DNA from: an uncultured Bacteroidales bacterium
Lineage (GTDB): Bacteria > Bacteroidota > Bacteroidia > Bacteroidales > Bacteroidaceae
DNA length: 64,000 nt
Reading direction: 5' to 3'
Assembly: GCA_902771725.1 (NCBI GenBank)
Contig: CACXXT010000001.1
Coordinates: forward strand, 62,001 to 126,000
Shown here in pieces: positions 7,994 to 15,328 of the stretch. Made by a program: the position numbers and the translations under genes. The notes under the pieces were generated by a model, which was not told where the DNA came from, made no database searches, and saw only the letters and a list, made by a program, of their open reading frames with translations. The stretch's first letter is position 1, and every line of letters starts with the position of its first letter.

Positions 7994-9565
7994 TCAGAGA
8001 GGTATGTTCCCGTGCTTCTTGGCAGGATTCTGCATGCGCTTGTCGGCCAGCTGGTCGAGGGCACGGATGATGCGGAAGCGGGTGTTGCGCGGTTCGATGA
8101 CATCGTCGATGTAGCCGTACTTGGCGGCGTTGTAGGGGTTGGCGAAGAGCTTGGTGTACTCGGCCTCCTTCTCGGCGATGAACTCCTTGGCGGCCTCGGG
8201 TCCTTTCTCTTCCTTGATGGCCTTGGCCTCCTTGGCATAGAGCACAGCAGCAGCGCCGGCTGCACCCATCACGGCGATTTCTGCCGAGGGCCATGCGTAG
8301 TTCATGTCGCCGCGCAGCTGCTTGCAGCTCATGACGATGTGGCTGCCGCCGTAGGACTTACGCAGCGTGACGGTCACCTTGGGCACCGTGCACTCGCCGT
8401 AGGCGTAGAGCAGCTTGGCACCATGCAGGATGACGGCGTTGTACTCCTGGCCTGTGCCGGGCAGGAATCCGGGTACGTCCACGAGGGTGACGATGGGGAT
8501 GTTGAAGGCGTCGCAGAAACGGACGAAGCGGGCACCCTTGCGCGAGGCGTTGCAGTCCAGCACGCCGGCCAGCTGCTTCGGCTGGTTGGCAACGATACCC
8601 ACGCTCTCGCCGTTGAAGCGGGCGAAGCCGACGATGATGTTCTTGGCGAAGTTCGGCTGAACCTCGAAGAACTCCCCGTTGTCCACCACGCTGGCGATGA
8701 CCTCATACATGTCGTAGGGCATGTTGGGGTTGTCGGGGATGATTTCGTTGAGGTAGTCGTCCTTGCGGTCGATGGGGTCGGTGCACTCCACGCGCGGAGT
8801 CTTCTCCAGGTTGTTCTGGGGGATGTAGCTCAGGAGCTGCTTGATCATGGCCATGGCCTCCTCCTCCGTCTTGGCGGTGAAGTGGGTGACGCCGGACTTG
8901 GTGCTGTGGACGCTGGCGCCTCCCAGCTCTTCCTGGGTGACCACCTCGCCCAGCACGGTCTTCACCACGGCGGGACCGGTGAGGAACATGTAGCTCGTGC
9001 CTTCCATCATCAGCGTGAAGTCCGTCAGAGCGGGGCTATACACAGCGCCGCCTGCGCAGGGACCGAAGATGCCGCTGATCTGGGGAATAACACCGCTGGC
9101 CATGATGTTGCGCTGGAAGATCTCAGAGTAGCCGGCCAGGGCGTTGATGCCCTCCTGGATGCGGGCACCGCCGGAGTCGTTCAGACCGATGACGGGAGCA
9201 CCCACCTTCATGGCGGCGTCCATCACCTTGCAGATCTTCAGGGCCATGGTCTCGCTCAGAGAACCGGCGTTGACCGTGAAGTCCTGCGCAAAGACATAAA
9301 CAAGGCGACCTGCAATCGTTCCGTAGCCGGTGACGACGCCGTCGCCCATGTACTGCTTCTTCTCCATGCCGAAGTTGTGGCAGCGGTGCGTTACGAACAT
9401 GTCCATTTCCTCGAAGCTGCCGGCATCCAACAGCATGTCGATGCGCTCGCGGGCGGTGTACTTGCCGCGTTCGTGCTGCTTCTCAATGGCTTTCTCGCCA
9501 CCGCCCAGACGGGCTTTGGCGCGGAGCTCGATGAGCTCCTGAATCTTTTCCGTTTGTTTGCTCAT
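7994..9565 (-). CDS. mmdA: Methylmalonyl-CoA decarboxylase alpha subunit (carboxyltransferase)
   Basis: A 523-residue biotin-dependent carboxyltransferase with two crotonase-like domains, the normal length for the family. It moves the carboxyl group of (S)-methylmalonyl-CoA to biotin, giving propionyl-CoA, the exit of the succinate-propionate route. Landmarks are [16 protein letters not shown] and [16 protein letters not shown] in the N-half, and [18 protein letters not shown] with [12 protein letters not shown] in the C-half; the glycine-rich pairs form the two oxyanion holes. It leads the operon. A promoter motif lies 117 bases upstream and the leader can fold into GC-rich hairpins. Propionyl-CoA carboxylase beta is the alternative name, but the linked OadB-type pump argues for a decarboxylase. 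The epimerase gene often found first in such operons is absent here. Confidence 0.93.
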   Translation of the reverse strand: MSKQTEKIQELIELRAKARLGGGEKAIEKQHERGKYTARERIDMLLDAGSFEEMDMFVTHRCHNFGMEKKQYMGDGVVTGYGTIAGRLVYVFAQDFTVNAGSLSETMALKICKVMDAAMKVGAPVIGLNDSGGARIQEGINALAGYSEIFQRNIMASGVIPQISGIFGPCAGGAVYSPALTDFTLMMEGTSYMFLTGPAVVKTVLGEVVTQEELGGASVHSTKSGVTHFTAKTEEEAMAMIKQLLSYIPQNNLEKTPRVECTDPIDRKDDYLNEIIPDNPNMPYDMYEVIASVVDNGEFFEVQPNFAKNIIVGFARFNGESVGIVANQPKQLAGVLDCNASRKGARFVRFCDAFNIPIVTLVDVPGFLPGTGQEYNAVILHGAKLLYAYGECTVPKVTVTLRKSYGGSHIVMSCKQLRGDMNYAWPSAEIAVMGAAGAAAVLYAKEAKAIKEEKGPEAAKEFIAEKEAEYTKLFANPYNAAKYGYIDDVIEPRNTRFRIIRALDQLADKRMQNPAKKHGNIPL

Positions 9566-9626
9566 TGCAATTTAAATTGTTGAACTGGTTATGTGATGAA
9601 AATAATGTTCACGTGCGCGCGAAAAG

Positions 9627-9660
9627 CGGAAAAAACTCCGCCCGGAGGCGCTCCGGAAGG
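9627..9660 (-). promoter_or_regulatory. GC-rich hairpin in the mmdA leader, possible attenuator
   Basis: Read on the minus strand, CCGGAG and CTCCGG arms form a hairpin, closely followed by GGCGGAG and six T. CTCCG can pair either with the upstream CGGAG or with the one before the T-run, so two mutually exclusive folds are possible. This looks like an intrinsic attenuator, but no riboswitch class was recognised. Confidence 0.4.
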
Positions 9661-9681
9661 CTTTTTCTCCGAAATTCGGCG

Positions 9682-9689
9682 CAAAGTTA
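9682..9689 (-). promoter_or_regulatory. -7 promoter element of the mmd operon
   Basis: On the minus strand this is TAACTTTG, a match to TAnnTTTG. It predicts a leader of about 110 bases before mmdA. The region 20 bases further upstream has TTTC rather than TTTG. Confidence 0.6.
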
Positions 9690-9750
9690 ATCATTAAATA
9701 ACGAACACGAAACCTTTTTGCCTTTTTTTTTCAAAAAACTCCCCGTTTCC

Positions 9751-9781
9751 TTTGTCCTTCGCCCACTTTGTGCTATATTTG
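9751..9781 (+). promoter_or_regulatory. Promoter of aroB
   Basis: TTTG (9751-9754) and TATATTTG (9774-9781) with a 19-base spacer match both parts of the Bacteroidetes primary sigma consensus. Transcription would begin about 16-20 bases before the ATG at 9806, so the longer frame starting at 9752 cannot be the real start. Confidence 0.8.
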
Positions 9782-9805
9782 CAGCAAAATTGCAACATCC
9801 ACAGC

Positions 9806-10930
9806 ATGGAAAAACAGCCTATCATCATCACCAGCGACCTCCGGCACGACCTCCAGGCGGCCATATGCGCTCTGGCTCCCGACCGCCTCTTCGTCCTCTG
9901 CGATGAGACGACCGCCCGCCTCTGCCTGCCCCGTCTCTCTCCTGCCCTTAATTCCCTCGAAGCCCCCTCTCCTGCCTCGCAGCCCTCTTCCTCCTCTCCT
10001 GCCGTGAGTCCAGTGGACGGCGGTTCGTCCGCCGTCTCCCTCATCACCATCCCCCCCACGGACGAGGCCAAGACCCTGGACTCCCTCGCCTCCGTCTGGA
10101 CTGCCCTCAGCCAGGGCGGAGCCACGCGCCACAGCCTCCTCATCAACCTCGGAGGAGGCATGGTCACCGACCTCGGAGGCTTCGCTGCCTCCACCTTCAA
10201 GCGCGGCATCGCCTTCATCAACATCCCCACCACCCTGCTCGCCATGGTCGATGCCAGCGTGGGAGGAAAGACCGGCATCAATTTCTGCGGACTGAAGAAT
10301 GAGATCGGCGTCTTCCGCAACGCCACCACCGTCATCCTCGACACCCAGTTCCTAACCACCCTCGACCGCGAGAACCTCCTCAGCGGCTACGCCGAGATGC
10401 TCAAGCACGGGCTCATCAGCTCGCCCCAGGAACTCCACTCCCTCCTCCGCTTCGACATCAGCCAGCCCGACCTGGCCCTGCTCCAGCAGATGGTGGCGCG
10501 CAGCGTAGCCGTCAAGGAGAACATCGTACTCCAGGATCCACAAGAACACGGACTGCGCAAGGCGCTGAACCTCGGACACACCGTAGGCCACGCCTTCGAG
10601 AGCCTGGCCATGGCCAAGCACCAGCCCGTGCTACACGGATATGCCGTAGCCTGGGGACTCGTATGCGAGCTCTACCTGAGCACCAAGCGCATGAACTTCC
10701 CCCGCGAGACCTTCTACCAGCTCATGTACTTCGTGCGAGACCACTACGGACGCTTCCCACTCGACTGCCGCGAGTACGACCGCATCTACGAGCTCATGAC
10801 CCACGACAAGAAGAACACCGCCGGCATCGTCAACTTCACCCTCCTCGGAGACGTCGGAGACATACGCATCAACCAGACAGCCACCAAGGACGAAGTCTTC
10901 GACATGCTGGACTTCTACCGGGAAAACTAG
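9806..10930 (+). CDS. aroB: 3-dehydroquinate synthase with a Ser/Pro-rich in-frame insert
   Basis: A 374-residue enzyme that turns DAHP into 3-dehydroquinate, the second step of the shikimate pathway; it needs NAD and a divalent metal. Landmarks are the NAD-binding INLGGGMVTDLGGFAAS (about 113-129), INIPTTLLAMVDASVGGKTGIN (about 138-159), GYAEMLKHGLI and the metal-binding LNLGHTVGHAFE. Between LCLPRL and ITIPPTDEAKTL there are about 31 additional residues (47-77), rich in Ser, Pro and Ala, where normal AroB runs straight on. This insert is encoded by a pyrimidine-rich stretch plus a palindrome (10013-10036). It falls on the surface between early strands, so activity is plausible. The start at 9806 is set by the promoter just upstream. 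Confidence 0.94.
   Translation: MEKQPIIITSDLRHDLQAAICALAPDRLFVLCDETTARLCLPRLSPALNSLEAPSPASQPSSSSPAVSPVDGGSSAVSLITIPPTDEAKTLDSLASVWTALSQGGATRHSLLINLGGGMVTDLGGFAASTFKRGIAFINIPTTLLAMVDASVGGKTGINFCGLKNEIGVFRNATTVILDTQFLTTLDRENLLSGYAEMLKHGLISSPQELHSLLRFDISQPDLALLQQMVARSVAVKENIVLQDPQEHGLRKALNLGHTVGHAFESLAMAKHQPVLHGYAVAWGLVCELYLSTKRMNFPRETFYQLMYFVRDHYGRFPLDCREYDRIYELMTHDKKNTAGIVNFTLLGDVGDIRINQTATKDEVFDMLDFYREN
10013..10036. repeat. 24-base palindromic element inside aroB
   Basis: Eight-bp arms GACGGCGG and CCGCCGTC enclose TTCGT. The whole 24-base element, starting with GTG, recurs as an exact reverse complement at 16754-16777 and in diverged form at 58493-58513. In aroB it is in frame and encodes VDGGSSAV. 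Confidence 0.9.
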
Positions 10931-10934
10931 AGCA

Positions 10935-10985
10935 TCTAGAACTTCTAGAAAATCTAGAAAATCTAGAAAATCTAGAGAATCTAGA
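10935..10985. repeat. 9-bp tandem array TCTAGAAAA between aroB and the GH43 gene
   Basis: TCTAGA recurs at 10935, 10944, 10953, 10962, 10971 and 10980, exactly 9 bases apart. The period keeps the reading frame that leads into the GH43 gene. It fills most of the 101-base spacer. Confidence 0.85.
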
Positions 10986-11031
10986 GCTTTTAGAGCCCCC
11001 CTACAAACCCAGAAACCAAAACTATAGAATA

Positions 11032-12096
11032 ATGAAACACCTCCTTCTTTCCGCAGCCATCCTGCTGCTCTCCATCCCCACCTTTGCCCAGCGCGGTCGC
11101 CAGCAGCGCACCAGCGGCAATCCCATCCTGCCCGAGTTCCATGCAGACCCGGAAATCATGTTCTCCAATCAGACAGGACTCTTCTACATCTACTCCACCA
11201 CCGACGGAGCACCCGGATGGGGAGGCTACTACTTCACTGCCTTCTCCTCGCCCAACCTCGTAGACTGGAAGCACGAGGGCATCATCCTCGACCTCGCCAC
11301 CAACCAGGTACCATGGGCCACCGGCAACGCATGGGCACCCGCCATCATCGAGAAAGAGGTGGCTGGGCAGTACAAGTACTACTTCTACTACAGCGGCCAC
11401 GACCCCAAGACCAACCGCAAAGCCATCGGCGTAGCCGTGGCGGAGTCCCCAACAGGACCCTTCTACGACCACGGACAGCCCATCGTAAACAAACTACCGG
11501 AGGGCGTGAACGGAGGTCAGCAGATTGACGTCGACGTCTTCCAGGACCCCCAGACCGGCAAGAACTACCTCTACTGGGGCAACGGATACATGGCTGTGGC
11601 TGAGCTCAACCGCGACATGGTCAGCATCGACACCACCACCATCCGCGTGCTCACCCCCAAGGGAGGCACCCTGGAGGACTACGCCTACCGCGAGGCACCC
11701 TACGTCTTCTACCGCAACGGACTCTACTACTTCCTCTGGAGCGTCGACGACACAGGATCCCCCAACTACCACGTAGCCTACGGAACCGCAGCCTCACCCC
11801 TGGGACCCATCAGCGTGGCAGCACATCCCGTGGTGCTCCAGCAGAACCCGCAGCAGGAGATCTTCGGAACAGCACACAACAGCGTCGTCTGCGTGCCGGG
11901 CTACGACGACTGGTACATCGTCTACCACCGCATCAATCCCGCCTACCTGGACAAGAAGATGGGACCCGGATTCCACCGCCAGGTGTGCATAGACCGCATG
12001 ATCTTCGACAAGGACGGAGCCATCCTCCCCGTGCGGGTCACCCACTCCGGAGTAGCACCCGTGAAACCCAAGATGCCCAAGAAAAAGAAGAAGTAA
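11032..12096 (+). CDS. Secreted GH43 glycosidase
   Basis: A 354-residue five-bladed beta-propeller enzyme with a cleavable signal peptide (1-20, ending TFAQ). GH43 members are inverting enzymes that mostly release arabinose, xylose or galactose from plant polymers. The three expected acids are visible: Asp in PILPEFHADPEI (base), Asp in QIDVDVFQDPQTGKNYLYWGNG (pKa modulator) and Glu in YREAPYVFYRNGLYYF (acid). The end is a basic stretch MPKKKKK. The frame extends upstream through the tandem array, but the ATG at 11032 starts a proper signal peptide. Substrate cannot be read from sequence; no arabinose or xylose partner genes sit beside it. Confidence 0.9.
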   Translation: MKHLLLSAAILLLSIPTFAQRGRQQRTSGNPILPEFHADPEIMFSNQTGLFYIYSTTDGAPGWGGYYFTAFSSPNLVDWKHEGIILDLATNQVPWATGNAWAPAIIEKEVAGQYKYYFYYSGHDPKTNRKAIGVAVAESPTGPFYDHGQPIVNKLPEGVNGGQQIDVDVFQDPQTGKNYLYWGNGYMAVAELNRDMVSIDTTTIRVLTPKGGTLEDYAYREAPYVFYRNGLYYFLWSVDDTGSPNYHVAYGTAASPLGPISVAAHPVVLQQNPQQEIFGTAHNSVVCVPGYDDWYIVYHRINPAYLDKKMGPGFHRQVCIDRMIFDKDGAILPVRVTHSGVAPVKPKMPKKKKK

Positions 12097-12106
12097 GAAC
12101 GGACGC

Positions 12107-13195
12107 ATGATGATGAATTTCAGAAAGATACTTTCCTCCCCCAGCCTCGCCGCAGCGGCCCTCTTCCTCTGTGCCGCAGGATGCTTTGCACAACCCCGCA
12201 TGGAAGTCGCCGCCGACATCCTCAACCTCGGCGAAGTGATGTTCCAGCAGCCCAAGGCCGTACACTTCGAACTCCGCAACAGCGGCACGGAGCCCCTGCT
12301 GCTGACCGCCGTCAATGCCTCCTGCGGATGCACCCAGGTCACTTTCCCCAAGGAACCCATCGCACCCGGAGCATCTGCCCGCATCGAAGCCGTCTACGAC
12401 GCACAGCTGCTCGGCACCTTCCAGAAAGAGCTGGAAGTCTACACCAACGCCTCCGACGAACCCACCTACCTCACCCTCCAGGGACGCGTGGTCACCACCT
12501 TCGAGGAGTCCGACTACAACGACTTCCCCATCGACCTGGGCAACGTGCGCCTCTCATCCAACGTCGTGGAGTTCGACGATGTCAACAGCGGCGACCGCCC
12601 TGAGGCGCAGCTGCAGGTCGTCAACGTCTCGCGCGAGAGCTACAAGCCCGAGCTCATGCACCTGCCGCCATACCTCTCCGCACGCTACCTGCCTGAGAAA
12701 CTCGCCGGAGGACGCATGGGGCGCATCATACTCACCCTGGACAGCGAACGCCTGAAGAACTACGGACTCACCGAGACCACCGTCTATCTCGCACGCAAGC
12801 TCGGCGACCGCGTATCGCCGGAAAACGAGATTACCGTCTCCGCCGTCCTCCTGCCCGCCTTCTCCCACCTCAGCGCAGAGGAGATGGCAGCAGCACCACG
12901 AATGGTGCTCTCGCAGGACAGCCTCGTCTTCGGCGACCTCGGCACGAAGAAGAAAGCCAGCCAGACCATTCTCGTACGCAACGACGGACGCACGCCCCTC
13001 ATCGTATCCAACGTGCAAGTCTACGGAAAGGCACTCAACGTCAGCCTCAGCGACCGCACCATCCAGCCCGGCAAGACCGCCAAGCTGAAGGTCACCGTCA
13101 TCGCCGAGCATCTCCGCAAGGCAAAAGCCCAGCCCCGCGTGCTCATCATCGCCAACGACCCCGCACGCCCCAAGACTACCATCCGAGTAAAATAA
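12107..13195 (+). CDS. Secreted protein with two DUF1573-like domains
   Basis: A 362-residue protein with a signal peptide (about 1-28, ending CFAQ). Two Ig-like DUF1573 modules are visible. The first (about 33-125) has LNLGEVMFQQPKAVHFELRNSG and the family hallmark ASCGCTQVTFPKEPIAPG (Cys73, Cys75). The second (about 270-362) has SLVFGDLGTKKKASQTILVRNDG and ends in VLIIANDPARPKTTIRVK. A middle segment of about 130 residues may be another divergent Ig-like fold. DUF1573 proteins are abundant in Bacteroidetes and sit in the periplasm or on the surface, function unknown. The gap from the GH43 gene is 10 bases, so the two are likely co-transcribed. Confidence 0.85.
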   Translation: MMMNFRKILSSPSLAAAALFLCAAGCFAQPRMEVAADILNLGEVMFQQPKAVHFELRNSGTEPLLLTAVNASCGCTQVTFPKEPIAPGASARIEAVYDAQLLGTFQKELEVYTNASDEPTYLTLQGRVVTTFEESDYNDFPIDLGNVRLSSNVVEFDDVNSGDRPEAQLQVVNVSRESYKPELMHLPPYLSARYLPEKLAGGRMGRIILTLDSERLKNYGLTETTVYLARKLGDRVSPENEITVSAVLLPAFSHLSAEEMAAAPRMVLSQDSLVFGDLGTKKKASQTILVRNDGRTPLIVSNVQVYGKALNVSLSDRTIQPGKTAKLKVTVIAEHLRKAKAQPRVLIIANDPARPKTTIRVK

Positions 13196-13210
13196 TAAGG
13201 ACCACGGATT

Positions 13211-13268
13211 TCGCGGATTACACGGACATGAAATCATAAAAGAACCGCGTAATCCGTGTAATCCGCGA
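13211..13268. repeat. Long inverted repeat before meaB
   Basis: Perfect 16-bp arms TCGCGGATTACACGGA and TCCGTGTAATCCGCGA enclose 26 bases. The element fills the 92-base spacer between the DUF1573 gene and meaB. There is no T-tract, so it is more likely a repeat element or leader structure than a terminator. Confidence 0.8.
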
Positions 13269-13287
13269 TCAGAAAAAACTAACAATC

Positions 13288-14382
13288 ATGGAACATCCAG
13301 AGAACAATGAAGAATACAAGGGACTGGTCGTCAACAGCGGCGTAGAACAGCCCTCCATCGTCAACCCCTACCTGCAGCGCGGTCGCTTCGCCCGCCGCCG
13401 CCTCACCGCCGACGACTACGTCGAAGGCATCCTCAAGGGCAACACCGCCATCCTCGGACAGGCCGTCACCCTCGTCGAGAGCACCAACCCCGAGCACCAG
13501 CTCATCGCCCAGGAAGTCATCGAGAAATGCCTCCCCTACAGCGGCAACAGCATACGCATAGGCATCAGCGGAGTACCCGGTGCCGGCAAGAGCACCAGCA
13601 TCGACGAATTCGGCATCCATGTCCTCCAGCGCACTGGCGGACGTCTGGCCGTGCTCGCCATCGACCCCAGCTCAGAGAAAACCAAGGGCAGCATCCTCGG
13701 CGACAAGACACGCATGGAGAAGCTCAGCGTACACCCCGACTCCTTCATCCGCCCCAGCCCCAGCGCAGGCTCCCTCGGAGGAGTGGCGCGCAAGACGCGC
13801 GAGACCATCATCCTCTGCGAGGCTGCAGGCTTCGACAAGATTTTCGTCGAGACCGTAGGCGTGGGCCAGAGCGAGACCGCCTGCCATTCCATGGTGGACT
13901 TCTTCCTCCTCATCCAGCTCGCTGGCACCGGCGATGAGCTCCAGGGCATCAAGCGAGGCATCATGGAGATGGCCGACGGCATCGTCATCAACAAGTGCGA
14001 TGGCGACAATGTCGATGCCTGCCACCTCGCCGCGCGCCAGTTCCAGAACGCCCTGCACCTCTTCCCCATGCCCGACAGCGGCTGGCTGCCCAAGGTGCTA
14101 TGCTACAGCGGCTTCTACGGACTTGGCATCAAGGAGGTGTGGGACATGATCTACGAGTACATCGACTTCGTCCGCCAGAACGGCTATTTCCAGCATCGCC
14201 GTGCCGAGCAGGCCAAGTACTGGATGTACGAGAGTATCCACGAGCAACTCCTCAGCGGATTCTACAACAACGCCACCATCGCCTCCCTCCTGCCCCGTGC
14301 CGAACAGAGCGTGCTCGACGGCCAGAAGACCTCCTTCATCGCCGCCAAACAGCTCCTCGACACCTACTTCGCCCTGTTGTGA
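13288..14382 (+). CDS. meaB: Methylmalonyl-CoA mutase-associated GTPase
   Basis: A 364-residue G3E-type GTPase (MeaB/ArgK family). It guards and reloads the cobalamin cofactor of methylmalonyl-CoA mutase. The P-loop is GVPGAGKS (95-102), followed by AVLAIDPSSEKTKGSILGDKTRM (switch I region), VETVGVGQSE (switch II/base-binding area) and the guanine-specific VINKCDGDN. The N- and C-terminal helical extensions typical for MeaB dimers are present. The mutase subunits are not in this window, but the methylmalonyl-CoA decarboxylase operon is 4 kb away, so both parts of the succinate-propionate route are represented here. The final 97-base gap to the next gene shows no clear terminator. Confidence 0.94.
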   Translation: MEHPENNEEYKGLVVNSGVEQPSIVNPYLQRGRFARRRLTADDYVEGILKGNTAILGQAVTLVESTNPEHQLIAQEVIEKCLPYSGNSIRIGISGVPGAGKSTSIDEFGIHVLQRTGGRLAVLAIDPSSEKTKGSILGDKTRMEKLSVHPDSFIRPSPSAGSLGGVARKTRETIILCEAAGFDKIFVETVGVGQSETACHSMVDFFLLIQLAGTGDELQGIKRGIMEMADGIVINKCDGDNVDACHLAARQFQNALHLFPMPDSGWLPKVLCYSGFYGLGIKEVWDMIYEYIDFVRQNGYFQHRRAEQAKYWMYESIHEQLLSGFYNNATIASLLPRAEQSVLDGQKTSFIAAKQLLDTYFALL

Positions 14383-14479
14383 CCAGGAACCCTCATCGGC
14401 AGTTTTACTGATTTTATTATGCGCGCGCGTTAGTGAATGTCGTGAACCTCCGCGAAACATAACTACATATAAAGATGAT

Positions 14480-15205
14480 TCACTGCCGAATGGTTGTGGC
14501 AGGGGTGATGCGGAAGGCGGTGAGGCGGGTGTGGCTCCAGGTGGTGCGGAAGGCGAACCAGCCGCGCAGGAGGGGATGGGGGTCGAGGTAGTCCACGAGC
14601 AGGGTGTCGTCGATGGAGTAGCGGACACGGGCCGCAGAGCCTTCAGGTGTTACTTCGATGCGTATGCCGTACCAGTGGTTGGGGCGCAGCAGGTGGGCGG
14701 AATCGGTGTATTCCTGCAGGATGGGGGGGCGGCGGGAGGGGTCGGCGACGGCCAGCGTGTCGGCGTCGTAGCGGCGGAAGCGGGTGGTCGTGTTGTGGTT
14801 GCCGCCGTAGCCAAGGTAGTAGCACTGCAGGCGATAGCTCTCCGGGAAACGTCCGCGGCGCTGGTCGATGCCACGGAGTGGGGAGAGAGCGTGCTCGGCG
14901 GGTTCGCTGGCCATCCAGAAGCAGTTGAGGTCCGAGAGGCGGTCGCAGGGTCCTCCTTCCATGACCACGCACGCCCTGTACGTGATGGTGCAGGGGGCTG
15001 CGACGGGTTGGTCCCACCAGAGGGAGAGTCCCTGCGGCGATGTGATGTCGAGGGTGTCGGCACGCAGGAGGATGCGTGTCTGCGGCGACTCGGCTTCGAT
15101 GAGCCAGTGGGTGCTCTGAGCGGAGGCTGTGGTGCTGCAAACGATTTCCACGAGCCACACCGCACATACGACCACGCAGGAGGTTGCTAACTTCGTTCTT
15201 TGCAT
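14480..15205 (-). CDS. Secreted DUF6250-like protein
   Basis: A 241-residue protein with a signal peptide (1-30, ending ASAQ). Hallmarks are GPCDRLSDLNCFWMASEP near the middle, CYYLGYGGNHNTTTRFRRYD after it and NHWYGIRIEV with a C-terminal DPHPLLRGWFAFRTTWSHTRLTAFRI. The overall plan is a concanavalin-like jelly roll, as in DUF6250 proteins of gut Bacteroidetes, which often accompany pectin or rhamnogalacturonan genes. Enzymatic activity is not known. The start at 15205 is chosen because it opens the signal peptide and lies 22 bases downstream of the predicted -7 motif; a longer frame would begin upstream of the promoter. It is divergent from the nhaC gene. Confidence 0.72.
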   Translation of the reverse strand: MQRTKLATSCVVVCAVWLVEIVCSTTASAQSTHWLIEAESPQTRILLRADTLDITSPQGLSLWWDQPVAAPCTITYRACVVMEGGPCDRLSDLNCFWMASEPAEHALSPLRGIDQRRGRFPESYRLQCYYLGYGGNHNTTTRFRRYDADTLAVADPSRRPPILQEYTDSAHLLRPNHWYGIRIEVTPEGSAARVRYSIDDTLLVDYLDPHPLLRGWFAFRTTWSHTRLTAFRITPATTIRQ

Positions 15206-15227
15206 GTCTCTGTCGTTTATCTGGGTG

Positions 15228-15235
15228 CAAAGATA
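15228..15235 (-). promoter_or_regulatory. -7 promoter element of the DUF6250-like gene
   Basis: Minus-strand TATCTTTG fits TAnnTTTG and lies 22 bases before the chosen ATG. It supports the start at 15205. Confidence 0.6.
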
Positions 15236-15263
15236 AGGAATAATGATAGAAAAAGCAATAAAG

Positions 15264-15296
15264 TTGCAGATATTTGGAAATAAATGCGTACTTTTG
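15264..15296 (+). promoter_or_regulatory. Promoter of nhaC
   Basis: TACTTTTG (15289-15296) matches the -7 consensus, with GTTG (15263-15266) about 22 bases upstream as a weak -33. It lies downstream of a possible ATG at 15284, so that start is unlikely. Confidence 0.6.
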
Positions 15297-15328
15297 CCGC
15301 CGAAATGACACAAATCCGCCAATCCTCA

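Noticed and set aside
8012-9583. A 523-codon plus-strand frame opposite mmdA
   Set aside because: It mirrors the mmdA frame, is Gly/Val/His/Asp rich in the manner of antisense frames and has no start context. mmdA is certain.
10935-10985. The TCTAGAAAA array as a CRISPR array
   Set aside because: Units are only 9 bases with no spacers, and no cas genes are nearby. It is a simple tandem repeat.
10663-11031. An upstream extension of the GH43 frame through the 3' part of aroB
   Set aside because: The extension lies in a different frame of aroB and in the tandem array. The ATG at 11032 opens a clear signal peptide.
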